Notes: generated from the sequence alone by a model not told the origin. DNA of 64,000 bases from Bimastos eiseni (GCA_959347315.1 OY365810.1:30891515-30955514); one strand, 5' to 3'. Counted from the stretch's first letter, positions 12,501 through 53,385 are shown. Numbers and translations: made by a program.

Positions 12501-13867
12501 TAATGAGTCTGATTAGATATTTGAGAGCTATTGTATGAGGGCTGTGAATGAAAATATATGGTGACTGATTGATGAACCTGTGCAACATTTAGCACAGAAT
12601 GCTCATTTTCTTATCTTGCTAGTTTTGAAGCAAATTTGGCATAGATTGCTCCTGGGAATTTAATAAGAACTTAGAAATTAGAAATTTGTGGCTGAGACTG
12701 AGTCTTAAATTACTAGTGACTAGCTTAGATTGAAAGCAAGATATCTGTTCCCAAAGCCAACCGGAAAATGAGCTTAAAGAGTTAGCAACTTTGACGTTTA
12801 AGGGTGGACTCCATTTATACTTTACATTGTTAAATGGCACAAGTGTAAAATAAATTTAGAAGAAATATTTTGATATTCCCCATTCTTACTGGAAAGTGGA
12901 AACCTAATGTGCTAGCCATTTATTTGATTTCTATACCAGAGTGTTGACACGGCTCCGGCTCTGCTAGATTCCTTCACTGTATTATGCTGCATGTTCTGCT
13001 ATGTAACTTGACTTTATGACCTGTTCAAAGTGTTCGTCTGTCAAAGTATTTAACTTTGTGTGAAGGCAAATAATGTAAAGAATGTATGTATGTGATCAGG
13101 TGCTTCCTGTGCACCTTGGCCAGTCTACTGAGCCTGTATAAGGTCTCTCTCTCTTTGCCTCTTTTTGTACAGGGATAAGGGATACAGGTACTTTAGCATG
13201 GTCTCTGTCGCCACTTAGCAACATTGATGCGGCTATCTGTTGGTATGGCTGATGCATGGATGAGGTTTCCCTGTCTGCTGTTGTGCAGATTGTCCCAAGT
13301 CAAGTGAGGCTTATTTAGCATTTGCCGGTCTTTAGAGCTTGTTGAAAGCCTATCAGGCAGCACAAAGGAGAAATTGCCATCTCACAGAAGATATGCCCAT
13401 TTGTTTAATCAGAAATGGATGACTTGCCATCTCACATCTAAATAGATGGGTTTTGGTTCTTCGTTTTGCTGGATCACCGCTGTGCCAGGTGTTGATCTGG
13501 CTTCTCTGGTGTCTGTTGGTCCAGGTAGAATTATTGTCCAGAATTGTATGGTTAAATGATGGTGATGATGATGATGCATGCCAACAAACGTAATGCTTAG
13601 TTATTGTATTACATAAATAATGGTGGTAACAGTTGAAGATGTTTATAGATGTTTGGTTGTTGTTTGAAGGCCATTTACAAGATGGTGGGAACGGTCATGA
13701 AGATGCCGGATGATGAGTCAACGCCAGAAAAGCGCACCGACAAAATATTCCGCCAGATGGATAAGAACCTAGACGGAAAACTATCGCTGGAGGAGTTTAT
13801 AGAGGGCGCCAAGAGTGACCCTTCAATCGTCAGGCTTTTACAGTGTGAACCAAATGCACAGTCATAG
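9198..13867 (+). CDS. Nca: Neurocalcin/hippocalcin-family neuronal calcium sensor (complete, two coding exons)
   Basis: This is a four-EF-hand calcium sensor of the neurocalcin/hippocalcin/VILIP group, which binds membranes by a calcium-myristoyl switch and regulates signalling proteins in neurons. Exons 9198-9575 and 13670-13867 join in phase 0 to 191 aa, against about 193 for vertebrate HPCAL1. The ATG at 9198 is chosen because MGKQNSK is the conserved N-terminus with Gly2 as myristoylation site; a longer open frame starting at 9171 lacks it. EF1 is degenerate (CPTG, residues 38-41), as in the family. Canonical calcium loops are [12 protein letters not shown] (73-84), [12 protein letters not shown] (109-120) and [12 protein letters not shown] (157-168). 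The C-terminus [14 protein letters not shown] matches the group. Splice sites are GTGAGT and TTTGAAG. Which vertebrate paralogue it equals cannot be settled; invertebrates usually have one. Confidence 0.95.
10030..10160 (+). mobile_element. Possible tRNA-derived SINE fragment
   Basis: GTTTAGGTGTATGGTTACAC resembles an A box and GGATCGATTCCC a B box, about 55 nt apart. No clover-leaf of a working tRNA can be drawn. Confidence 0.35.
10876..11290 (+). mobile_element. Diverged hAT-like element, same family as 24559-25002
   Basis: It begins TAGGAGTGAACCGAAACTC and shares, in order, ACTCGGACTT, ACAATGG, TCGAGTTTTTAAA and ATCGGATTTTT with the reverse complement of the 24.6-25.0 kb element. The right boundary is uncertain. 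Confidence 0.5.
12160..12555 (+). mobile_element. 3' fragment of a CR1/L2-like LINE reverse transcriptase
   Basis: Translation with one frameshift near 12190 gives HWQPIS, then [12 protein letters not shown], then [20 protein letters not shown] and KQFSFTRAG. This is the order of the C-terminal segment of CR1/L2/Jockey-type ORF2 (HWLPV..RIKFK.., S.RNLRS, K.LKT.LF). It is truncated at the 5' end and broken, as expected for a dead copy. Confidence 0.6.
13670..13867 (+). CDS. Nca: Calcium-sensor coding exon 2
   Basis: It encodes residues 127-191, [20 protein letters not shown] onward, with EF-hand 4 and the conserved tail, and ends in TAG. The acceptor is TTTGAAG. Confidence 0.95.
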   Translation, partial: AIYKMVGTVMKMPDDESTPEKRTDKIFRQMDKNLDGKLSLEEFIEGAKSDPSIVRLLQCEPNAQS

Positions 13868-14454
13868 ATTCTCCCTTTCCTGGACTGGTTTCTGTTTCAT
13901 GTTATTTATTTGAAAAATCTTTCTTTTGAAGTTGCTTCCTCTGAATTGCCAGGATCTTCTTTCCAAGGTAAAGTCTTGCCATTCACATTGTTGAAATGGA
14001 TTCTGGCAGTGTTTTCTGGAAGACAGAAGACAGCAGAGTTAGCGCCAGAGCTGGACACCAAGGGCATGGAAGAAGCTCGAGAATGTGCCCGCGCATATCC
14101 AGGGATGCATAGTTTGAGCTTTCCCACTGTGGTATGGGTTGACTATAAACTTGATGAATCATGATGTAAATGCTTGATACCATGGCATAAAGGGTACTAC
14201 TTAATAACAATGCATGACTTCCGCTGCTTTATATCATGGAGTGTGAACTTAATCGGCATTGCTGGATAAGTCAGATGAGTGTTGATGACAGTTGAAGAAA
14301 TTTAAAGGTCTTGGGAATTTGAGCTCTAGACTTGAGTACTGTGAGGCAATGAAATTTTAATAAGGGGAATGGTGATCTGTGAAATAAGGGCACAGGCAGT
14401 TGCGATTGATTTGCAGTTAAAACTATTTCTTCTATTTTATCTCTGGTTCTCAGT

Positions 14455-14545
14455 GTGCAAGTGGCAGGTAATTGGAGCGCTCCTGAATAGATGTTCTTGT
14501 AGGGGCGCTATATAAATCCTTCTAATGCATAAATAAATGTAGTAC
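14455..14545 (+). mobile_element. LINE 3'-tail fragment (GCGCTATATAAAT family)
   Basis: GCGCTCCTGAATAGATGTTC is followed by AGGGGCGCTATATAAAT and an AT-rich end. The same tail occurs at 31531, 44085, 53355, 58480, 58730 and 62760. An AATAAA within it (14532) might serve as a polyadenylation signal for the preceding gene. Confidence 0.6.
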
Positions 14546-16400
14546 TACAACCTTCGATGTCCAGCTTTTCAGAACTACTTCAAAGTCAAGACATCTAAGA
14601 AACCAAAGAAATGCTTTCTTTATAGCATGCACATTGTGACTGCATGGAGATTCCTAATGCTTGCCTGTGAAATGTTAACTGTACTGTCTGTTCGATAACT
14701 GAAAAATAAGACTGTGCCACACAGAATAAGTTTCTCTGCTCATAAAAAATTCAATTTCTATATATTTCTACTTAGATGGGTGGAAATTCAAACCAAATTG
14801 AGTTATATATAGAGACAAATCGAGCTGGTTTGAGGGGAAAATGTGAATTTCATTTCCTAGATGAAGGGCATGTCCTCTTGAAGTAATTGGATTTTAGCAT
14901 TACAGGTACAACTGCTAAGAAACTAGTTATTGTAAGTGGCCTGGCAATCATACTGTAACAGTGCCCATTCTATGTGAAGATATGGCCAAATGCTTGACTG
15001 ATAATGAGACTTAATGAAAGAGTAAGGGCTTAGCAACTGTGCCATCTTTTCAAACTCTAGCTAGATTGACCGTTTTGTTGGCTGTGAATTCTGAATTTCT
15101 AACAATAGTATTTTCCGCTGCTCTTCCGTAGCATAGCACACTGTTGTAGTACAGTTTCCGATGTGTCTTTCTTTCCAGCATTGTTTTCTATTGTTCTGTT
15201 GTATTACGTGACGTTTCGGTTGGGTTGTCATTTGCCAACGTAATGACTTCAAATGACGGTTTGCTTAAAATTAGCAAATTTGCAGAAGAGTCCGGGTTTG
15301 TTGTCCAGATTGGACCTTCTCAAATGTCACATTCAACTATATATGCCTATATTTACAGTGCTGTCAGATATTTTTATGTAACCTTATGACCCCTTTGAAT
15401 TTTCAGATTTGATTAATTGGGGACATACCCCACTAATAAAACAAACCGGTAATAACAGTACAAATTTGCCCTCATGATTATTAAAAAATTTGTAGATTCA
15501 GTCCATAACACATGCTTTACATCGCTTTTCCTTGCAGATGGAGAGGTTGTGAGCAAAGTTAAATCACTGTAATTTAGAGCTTGATAATGTTTTGTAGTTT
15601 TAAAGTGTTTTATTGACACTGGCCTTGACTTTAAATCCTCTTTAATCTAAGACAAATCACTAATTTATTGGAAATTGTTATTTTTCACTTGGGTGTCCTA
15701 AAATTGTACAAAACGTTACAGAATGTGGAGAACTATAATTGATGATTTGTAACAATTATTACAAATGTAATCTGTCTTTAATTTATAATAATGTATGTAT
15801 CCTAATTTTGTTGCTTTGGTTAATGATCCTGCTTTTAAATTGGGCTTGTGAGCCTTTAATCGATTTTCAGATCCAAATTTTCTGTTATGCTGTTAGACAT
15901 TGGTGTGCATTGTACACAATTTGTCAGGACATTTAGATCATGTACTGGAGGTAGTTGCAACACTTGCTTTTACTCATGTATGAAGCTGGATATTTAGTTG
16001 ACCTGCTTTAGTTAGTTTTGTGTGAGGAATTATCATGTGAAAATTATGAGTCATATGTGCCAATGTTGAGTGTGTTGCAAATTGTGGGTTTTGTCATTCA
16101 GAAGCTGTTAATAACACAACTGCTTTGATGGTCTTATTTAGTCAGTTGCCATGGGCATGTCAAGTGAAGGAAACATACACACAAAAGGTTTCTACTACAG
16201 ATCTGGACAACTCATGACCACACATGCAACAGATAGGCAGCAAGCAATGGATCTGTGTAGAACGATTTTATGGAAATGTTTGGATTGTAAACGGGCATGA
16301 GTGTGTGCTGTGGGGTATGTTAGAGAATGGGAAATTGTTATTGGGTTGGCTAGGCTATTGCATGTTGTCATTGAGGATCATTGTTCTTTTGTATCAATTG

Positions 16401-16506
<106 letters not shown>

Positions 16507-16507
16507 C

Positions 16508-16690
16508 ACATTAATTGGAATGGTAGAAGAAGTGTGAAACACAGGTTGGTGACGAGCGAGAAGGTCTTTGTTATCATAATTATAAAGCAATTGGGAATAG
16601 ACATTAGTTGGAATGGTAGAAGTGTGAAACACAGGTTGGTGACAAGAAGGTAGGTCTTTGTTATGATAATTATAAACCAATTGGGAGTAG
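16508..16690. repeat. 93-bp tandem duplication next to the (AT)n tract
   Basis: Two copies start at 16508 and 16601 and share TGGAATGGTAGAA, GTGTGAAACACAGGTTGGTG and AGGTCTTTGTTAT with a few differences. Confidence 0.85.
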
Positions 16691-18016
16691 AAGGCACAAA
16701 TGATATTGGAAGGGTGTGTAAGTACTGTCTTCCGAGTCTTACTTACTTGCAATACAGTAATTCCACAGCAAAAATTGGTAAAATATCCTCAAATTTAGTG
16801 TAATAGTATGATGTAAGAATGACAAGGTCATTTGTTTATATTGGCTTCTGCAGTGTGGGAAATGGATGCCTGAGGTTGAGCAGGGAATGCAACTTGACAC
16901 CAGAGAGTGATCACATTTGGCAAGTGACTAACAGTGCTGGTCACTGAGAAGAAGATTGTGATCTTGTCGTTCTTACTCACAAACAAATGCACCGTTACTC
17001 TTTCTGAACGACAGTCATACTTTGTTGTTTGTGTTGTGCTTCCATGCATAATGTTCTCAAGATCGACAGAGAACATTTAGGCATTCTGTTTACAGTAAGA
17101 GTTTAGAGGTCAGTCTTACCCCAGAAGTGTTTAATTACTCCTGAAGAACACCATCCAGAGCAGGGAATTGTAAAGTCAGTGCAGTCTGACCCTGCCTGGT
17201 GGAAGAAATACATTCCAGAAGAGGGTGGAATATTTATCCAAGGACTCACTCTGGATGTGTTGTCGTGGTGTTATTGTAACTGACTTAATGGGCTTGGTAA
17301 GTGGTTGTCCTTGTAAACCTTCAGCAACTGGTGTGGTTTATGTTTGAAACTTTTGTGCTCTTGCTGTATAAATTTTGTGAGGTGATTTCCGCTATTTTAC
17401 GAGTTAGCACGTTTTCCAAACTTCTTTTCTGATATTACTTATGTCGTATGAAGTTATTAATAGCAGACGACCTAATGTTGAAGATCAGGATTTTATCATT
17501 AAGTGTATCGCTGATACCTACCTACCTAGTCGAGTTTCATCCGGTGGTTTTCACATTCATAGATGGTATCCTGGAAAGCTGGACAGATGGGAAAGGATTG
17601 TTGGAGGACGTGAATGGATGGGCGGTTTAAATATCTGTAAAGCTTCTTACACGCTGAAACAAATTAAGTCTGAGTTTTTTCAAATAGTTGTTGAACATTG
17701 TGTAAACTTTCAGACATGGGCCGCTGTTTGTACTGTAGGCGTGGGCGCTAGAGCGCCAATTTGTTGACTTAACTTATGTGGGGGACACCACAGAGCTTCA
17801 GTTGCACCTGTGAAGGCAGGCATCATTTATGTGCGTGGTGAGGCGTGCGTGAAGAATTATATTGCTCTAAGTTAAGCCGAAATGTTACACATGCCACTGA
17901 TCGTCTATGTGGGGGAGGCTGGCGTTTTGTCTGTAACGAGGGAGGAGGTAGACTTTGATCTGCGTACAATGCGAGAATGAATATGAAGCAACAGCTCATT
18001 ATTGGGACGTGCTCAG

Positions 18017-18166
18017 AATTCCGACGACACCTGTGTGCAGATCGCTGTTAAAATCTTGCGACTTTTATGGTCGTTCAAAGTCAACCATAAAATTGTCGTT
18101 GGAAAATGCTTCCGTTTAAATTGGTGTCGTGTGCACTCTACGCGCATCCGGCCATTCACAAGTATT
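18017..18166. mobile_element. Foldback (palindromic) element, possible MITE
   Basis: CGACACC...CTTTTATGGT on the left pairs with ACCATAAAATTGTCG...GGTGTCG on the right around a loop near 18075-18085. Outer boundaries are uncertain. Confidence 0.45.
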
Positions 18167-18530
18167 AAATGGCTGGTGTGAACCTGGTCCGTATTAATGC
18201 GTTAAAACACGTAGGTGCATTGTATTATCTTTCTGATTAAAATGTCTGTTAACCAATTACGTTGGCGCTGTTAGACTCGTGTGGCAGCCGACTCGATTGC
18301 CCTACTTTCATACAAATGGACTAAATATGTGCATGCTCAAGTGACGTCTAGGCTTCTGATTAAAAAACGTGTTAATGCGGACTTTCTATGAATGGAGATT
18401 GGTGAAAGTTATCTGGTTATTGGCTTATTCAAACGAAACCCTATTTCTTGCAAACTTTCATTCAGCGGAGCCTCATCTAAAATTGCAGATGTGCTGATTA
18501 TTCTTCATTTATTATGCCTATCAGTCGGCG

Positions 18531-18665
18531 CAGGGGCGTTCAGATAGGGAGGTCCGGAGGCAAATGCCTCCAATTTCAATAAGGGGGAGGGGGACATCTT
18601 GCCTTCCTGGCACTTGGGACCGGGGGTTTGCCTCCATCACTCAGTGGGTAGTATTGACGCCTCTG
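18531..18665 (+). mobile_element. hAT-like MITE, family A, copy 1
   Basis: A 135-bp element starting CAGGGGCGT and ending GACGCCTCTG, flanked by a perfect 8-bp duplication AGTCGGCG (18523-18530 and 18666-18673). The internal block GCACTTGGGACCGGG..TTTGCCTCCATCACTCAG is shared with the copies at 34500 and 48682. CAG..CTG ends plus an 8-bp duplication define hAT-type insertion. No coding capacity. Confidence 0.85.
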
Positions 18666-18740
18666 AGTCGGCGTTCTCGTCATATCGAAATTCTTGGGAC
18701 CATTGCTGACGAAGTAAGAGGCTCGACTTCGAAATAAGTG

Positions 18741-18766
18741 TGAGAGAGAGAGAGAGAGAGAGGGGG
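18741..18766. repeat. (AG)n-rich microsatellite
   Basis: A GAGAGAG run, continuing into a G-rich purine stretch. Confidence 0.85.
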
Positions 18767-19256
18767 GAGAGGGGGAGATAGAACCAATTGAATGAGGTCG
18801 TAATAATAACCCTATATGCCAATTGTTTCTCGATAAGGACTCAACAGAAGCGCTGCGCTACTAAACCCACGGACATCTCTTTGTCCTGTATGAATTGAGC
18901 GTTCCTTTCGATTCTGTCCTTTACTTGTTATGGCAATGGGAGTTCGCAAGGATCGAGACGATAGTAGCCTAATATAGACGAAATAGTAGGCTAAAATTTA
19001 ACGTTGGCGATTTCTTTTGAAATCGCCTTGACCCTTCTCATTTTTCAATGAATTCATAAGAGTTAAATCCCTCAACAACAAACCCGCTTGAATGGAGAGA
19101 TTTAAATCTCTGAAAATAGACCAGCTTTGGGAAACCACGCACCCGCTTGCTCTGTTTCACAGTCTCAGAAGACGCAACGTGTATACAGTATAGACCTACG
19201 CTCTTGCCAATCTAGCTAATTTGGTCAGTTAATAATAATCTTTTCTGACCGGGATA

Positions 19257-19704
19257 GGGGCCGTCCACATATTACGTACGCAGCGAGGGGGCTTCGAATT
19301 TCGGCGAATTTGCATACGGTGGGGGAGGTGTCCAGAAAATATGTACCTACATTGTCTAATTATGACGTACTCAATACGGAATATTAAAATCAGAACTGCA
19401 AACCCAATCACCGGGTTTATTCATTTTTATGTTGCATTAAAACTAAAATGCAAGTATTGTTAGTGTTATATTTCTTCATAACAGTTAACAAATTTAAGCT
19501 GTTTAATATGATGCTTAACAAAAATAAATAGCCTGTGGTAAAATCAATGTCTTATAGATGTCTTTAGCTATTTAACCTTTGCAATAGGGCGGGGGTAGAG
19601 CTCAAATGTACGTACGCATGGGAGGGGTCCACGAAATGTACGCAATGCAACAGGGGGAGGGGGTCCGAAAATCCGATTTTTTTGCATGCGTAATGGATGG
19701 GCCC
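19257..19704. mobile_element. Inverted-repeat MITE with GGGCCGTCCA-type ends
   Basis: The left end is GGGGCCGTCCACATATTACG; the right end is GCATGCGTAATGGATGGGCCC. Their reverse-complement match (GGGCC.TCCA...TACG) and a G-rich sub-terminal stretch on both sides fit a widespread class of invertebrate MITEs. The superfamily and target duplication could not be fixed. Confidence 0.6.
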
Positions 19705-20134
19705 ATATAGCTAGTCTATATCCAAAGCAGATTCGACAAATCTGCATTATAAATGTAACAGATCTAGACTACACCGTACTTCAATTCTGGGAGTAATTCT
19801 TGGAGTCATAGCAGGTAGAAATATGATGTGAAGAATTCATGCTGCTCTATAATGCATATACGATGTTACGCATGTCTCTAGCTGGTCGATGTCATTCAGT
19901 GTGGAGCTATATCTAGCACTCTCAGTTTCGACAAATTCGGGTATCCAGTTGGCCCCCTAACGGATCTTCGGCCCCCTTGGCCCTCTGATGGAAAAACCTA
20001 GAGCCGCCACTGTAAGCTAGCCAGGCCAAGGCCAATTTTAGCCTAGGCCTGCCCTAAATACATTTGTTGTGTTAGGGAAGTGAACGAAAGTGAAATGCAG
20101 GCTTTGCGCTTTAGGCCTATACTGTTCCAATTTC

Positions 20135-20981
20135 CAGTGTTGGACACGAGAGCAGAAATTCGAGACCAAGACCGAGGCCAATAAAGATCGAGAGGTCCAA
20201 GACCAAGACCGAGCGATCCAATTAAGACCATGTAAGACCGAGACCTATACTATTTTTTTAAATAATTCAATTTATGAAGACGCTAAAACGGAATAACACG
20301 CTTAAAACATTAATCTTATTGCTGAAGAATACTATTCTTAATAATGGTCCAGAAAACAGTTTTATCGGCCACTCTGAACTTTTGCGGGTTCAGCCCTTGG
20401 CTTCGGCCTTAGAATATCGCACTATTAAATTATAAATATCTTTCAGACTTACAGTATACGATAGGTAGCCTAGGCTAGGCTTAAATACTTTAAGACATCT
20501 GAACAAGTAGATTAACGTCCCGTTTGAATGGTGTACTTGTACCACGGACCTCAGAATTGTAGGTTAATAGTGTCTACTCTACAAGTTGCCGACCACATAA
20601 ATATCAGATTCTTCCAAAACCTTGAATTTTGTTATAGGAAATTTTGAAATTGCTGACTGCGTTGCAGATGCATTAATTTTTTCTGCCCATAATAACATAT
20701 CTATTAGTTTGGTATACACGCCATAAATCGATAATAATCGCGTGAAGCCTAAACATCCGGCGTCTCTAATAATCGAAAAATAACCGACAAATATCGGAAA
20801 AAATTCATCTGATACGGCAAATGACCATTGCAAGAACGCTTATTTAAGGCTGAGACCAATCCCAAGACCGTTCCTTTAAGACCAAGACCGATGGTCTGAG
20901 ACCAAGATCGATGCATTCGAGATCAAGACCGCAGTTTTCCGGTCTCGAGACCAAGACCGCGGTCTCGAGACCACACCTCTG
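20135..20981. mobile_element. Non-autonomous hAT-like element built of GAGACC/GGTCTC palindromes
   Basis: The 847-bp element is flanked by a perfect 8-bp duplication CCAATTTC (20127-20134 and 20982-20989). The left end starts CAGTGTTGGACACGAGAG; the right end reverse-complemented starts CAGAGGTGTGGTCTCGAGAC. Both sub-terminal regions are arrays of GAGACCAAGACCG-like units, densest at 20840-20970. No transposase frame is present. Confidence 0.8.
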
Positions 20982-22045
20982 CCAATTTCATAGAAAATTT
21001 TCAAAATTTATATAAGTGAAATGGGGTGCGATGCGTCACGTAACAGTTTATGCTACATCTAGGGCCTATGTAATTTGGACGATGACTATATCTGGGACCA
21101 TTGACTAATTAGGCCTATTACTGTCTATTAGTAAAACATAGTCACAGCTAGTAGTTCAAGAACACTCGAATGCGCTGTTTAAAGTATATCTTTCAGCAAA
21201 CTAGCACGTAAGAAAATCACTCTGTTTTGAAAATTACAATTATTTCTTCTTAGGTAGTCGACAATTCGTATAATGACTGACTGATATAAGTTTATTTAAC
21301 GACGCATCCATAACGATGATGATATGCGTCAAACAAGAACAGTTATACAAGGTACATATTTACATTGTCGGTAATCGTATAATAACGACGCAGCGTTCTT
21401 ACTTATACGGCTGGCGTGGCAGAGAATCATATAATTCTGGATTCCAGATTCCCGGATCACGAAGTATATATTATTGCATAGATTCAACACTGACGTCAAT
21501 TGATCAATTTTAGATTTGAGCGCTACCATCTCAAGATCAGTAAAACGCGTGTCAATATAAACTAACATAAATTTATTGTATCATGGCTTTATCTTTTAAT
21601 AAATGACAAAAGACAAAGAAACAAGACCATTTCTCGACAAATTCTCACGAATTCAGTGTAATTAAGCTGATGGCTTTGAATTGTCAACTACAAATGGTAC
21701 ATTTGTTAATGAGATCAATCTTGTTACGGGATATATTGTGCAGTAAAAAAAAAGATATATTGTGCAGTTAAAACGAAAACATGTCAGTTGTCACCTCTGA
21801 ATGTTATTAACATTCTAAGGCCCACTGTCAGTCAATCGCACGATGGCGAACCGTAGCCATTGCTCATAAAAAGAGTCATCATCATTAAGTGTGGGATCTT
21901 TATTTAGTCTGGATTTGGGTTGATGTGCGGTACGCTTATTGAACGAATTTAGGTCGTTTTTATCTCTTTTAATTTACAAATGTTCACTGAAGACGCAGTT
22001 TCTATTACGTCTGGCTAGAGTTACAGTAAGACTTCATTTGGAAGT

Positions 22046-50435
<28,390 letters not shown>

Positions 50436-50660
50436 ACAGATTCTGATGCAACTCTCACCAACTTGTGTGGCATGAATCTGCTGACTCGCAGATGGAGAGA
50501 TACTGATATGGCTTGGTTTTACTGATCGAATCATGTGCTCTGAATCATGTGCTCTGAATCATGTGTAATGTAATCTGTAGACAAACCAGCAGATTTATAT
50601 GTTTGGATACAGAATGTGTTGACTTTGAACTAGCCTACCTTTCTGATCTCAGTTGGTGTA

Positions 50661-50666
50661 AATAAA
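50661..50666 (+). promoter_or_regulatory. Candidate BRSK polyadenylation signal
   Basis: AATAAA about 225 nt after the first stop, followed by a T/GT-rich stretch (CTGTTGTTTCT). First canonical hexamer after the gene. Confidence 0.5.
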
Positions 50667-52469
50667 CTTCTAGCATGATCAATCTGTTGTTTCTAAAGTC
50701 ACTTTTAAATTGTGACTTCAGCAAACTTCATGAGACTGTTTTACTTTAGTTCAGGGAGTTTTGTTCAATTACTTTGATCATTTTCAGTGTTATTGTTTAA
50801 CGTATGTAAGTCCAGTTTGTATTATCTCTGATTTTAATTGCTTTTGAGTTGACAGTTGACCTCTACGCAATTTTTGCTCGAGTGGCCATGTCAGAATCTT
50901 GCGCCACTTGAGCTTTCCACACTGTACAGGAACCTGATTTGCATTTTTACCTATGTTTTTAAACTTGGTTTGAGAATGCTGCTCTGGTGCCGTTTTCTTA
51001 AACTGCTTCTGATCTGTAAATAGATTTACTATGGATTTTTACAGTTCTTGGCATTTATAAGCTAAAACACCCTTTAACTGCAGATCTTGTTTCAACCACA
51101 TGACTTTGATCTGGGGAACAATCTGGTGAACCAGGCTGCCGCCATTGACTGTCTGTAATTGCTGATATCTGTAGTTTGCTAATTGGCTATAGCTTTGACT
51201 ATTACTGTAATCGGCTGTTGATATTAATGTTGATCATTCAAACAGATACATTGTACAGAACCTGTGCTTAGGCTAATGTATAATTACTGTATTGTTCTAA
51301 TTATTAATGATCGTTATAGCAGTCATAATAATTATTAGTTACTATCATCAAATATGGTACCAGTATTTATGTTCTTATTGTCCCAGTCAGAGTTGCAAAG
51401 TTCAAAGTTGCCAAGAATTCAGGTCTTAAAAAAATATATTATTTCATAAATACATAAAAAAAAGTTGAAATTAGCAAGTTATCGTCGTAGTGATTGTTAA
51501 TATGCTGGTCTTTGTATCAGTTCCAAGAACCTGTCTGCAATCAGTTATGCATTATGAAGTTATTGTGTGGAATTTGTGTCGTTTCTTGTAATACTGGACT
51601 CTGGTGTTAGAGTTTGGTGGACTGCTTTCTTTTGTATAGCCTTTAATTCGCATTTTTGCAGGACATTTTGCTGCCTCTTTGATTCTCGGTGGCCATGCGA
51701 AGCGAGAGTTTTCTTATCACTTGATGCATGTCAATGTTGAATTGAATAATTTTTGTCTTTTAGCTATTAACGGTTCTAGGTTATTCTGTGGCTATCTCCA
51801 TCCTTATCTTGTTAACAGTAACTGCTTAATCAATGTCCATGGTTTAATATTCCCTTGTTTTATCAATCAAATCCTTGAATTTTCGTTCTGAAAAGAAATT
51901 CAGCCTATGCAAGTCTTCGGTTATTAATATATTTATGGTTTGAACTGCAATGGATATTTATTTTGGTAAATGTTGGAATTCCAAAAAGAAAGAAGAAATT
52001 CTGATGTTGTACATTGAGCATCTGTTTTGTCTTGTGCCTGTGTGAAGGTTGATCATCTGCTGTGCTGATAACACAGTCAACTGTTTCTTGTTTAAAAAAA
52101 CTGCGGTTTTCCGCTTTGCCGTGTTTAGTTTGGTTTTTACGAATAAAACGTGCTCAGACAGATTTGCTCTGCTTTTGAGAAAACTAAGTTTGTGTGTTTC
52201 TTAGAATAAAGAGCAATGCCAAAGCTGATTGTTACAAACTCTTTGGTATATTGTGAACACTTGTTAATCTCTTTCTCTGTTACTATTGCCATCTAAATTT
52301 TCCTATGTAAAAGGTTGTCAGAGTTAGCAGGACATCATGTCCTTTTACATTTTCTTTATCACCCTCATACCTCCTCATCTTCTGCCGGTTTTAATATTAC
52401 TTCACATTGTTCGATTTGTTAACTAATAACCGTATTTGTTTCTGTTCTCACACTTGAGTGGTGATTTAA

Positions 52470-53044
52470 CCCCTTTAGCGGCAAACACGATTATATTCGT
52501 CCTTAACAACTAACCATTATACGGCAATTTTTGATTATACATACATACAGACATACACACATACATACCCATACATGCATACATTCACACACATATACAT
52601 ACATACATATGCATACATCTATATACATACATGTATATACATATACATGCATATTTATGTAGGCCTACATAAATTATATACATATATATGCATAAACTAC
52701 ATATATAATATATATATATATATATACATGTATACATATATGCATATATCCATGCATATATATATATATATATACATGGATTTATATATACACATATATA
52801 CACACATAATATACACATATTATATATATACATATATATACATACATATATACATACGTATATACTTACGTATGTATATATATAACCATACATATATACA
52901 TTCATACATATATATACACATATATACATACATACATACATGCATACATATATATATATATATATACATATATAGATATGCAGACATAAAATTTGCTTGC
53001 CGTATAAGGGTAGGTTTTAAAAATTTTGCTGGAGGCTAAAGGGG
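52470..53044. mobile_element. piggyBac-like MITE carrying a large TACATA microsatellite
   Basis: TTAA at 52466-52469 and 53045-53048 flanks CCCCTTTAGCGGCA on the left and TGGAGGCTAAAGGGG on the right; CCCCTTTAGC is a perfect terminal inverted repeat. TTAA duplication with CCC ends is the piggyBac signature. Sub-terminal ATACGGCA and TGCCGTAT also pair. The middle (about 52538-52985) is nearly all ACATA/TATA repeats, so there is no coding capacity. Confidence 0.8.
52538..52985. repeat. (TACA/TATA)n microsatellite
   Basis: About 450 bp of ATACATA, ATATATACA and related units; the open frames crossing it on both strands are repeat artefacts. Confidence 0.95.
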
Positions 53045-53214
53045 TTAAAAGTAAAAATGGCTTGACTTGACTTGAACAGTCGAATGCCTCCGAGTTTGAG
53101 CCTTGTACTTTTAAACACTTTAATAATCAGTGTGCTAAAAGTGACGGTGAACCAACATGCAGCTCGTCAGTGTCAAAGAATTGTATTGCCAGCTCGCTTG
53201 ACCCATGAGCCAGG

Positions 53215-53385
53215 ACTGCCATGACCATAACTATGCTTATGCTTTTATTGGCCCCCACTGTATGGAACCAATTTCCTCTCATGATTCGCTAAGCGGGGGA
53301 CCTCTTTGCATCCTTTTGTTGCTTAAAGTCCACCTCTGATTAATGTAGCAATGTGAGTGACGCTATATAAATGGAATACAATACA
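53215..53385 (+). mobile_element. LINE 3' fragment with CGCTATATAAAT tail
   Basis: TGTATGGAACCAATTTCCTC recalls the WN.LP codons of LINE reverse transcriptase ends. It is followed by GTGACGCTATATAAATGG. Confidence 0.5.

Larger units (their letters stand above)
9576..13669 (+). other. Intron of the calcium-sensor gene
   Basis: A 4.1-kb phase-0 intron. It contains a tRNA-like SINE candidate (about 10030-10160), a CA/TA tract (10431-10475), a hAT-like relic (about 10876-11290) and a LINE reverse-transcriptase tail (about 12160-12555). The rest shows nothing recognisable. Confidence 0.85.

Noticed and set aside
17441..17767. 108-codon open frame upstream of BRSK
   Set aside because: No recognisable domain, no splice or start context.
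52575..53039. 154- and 118-codon open frames
   Set aside because: They translate the TACATA repeat on both strands; no real protein features.
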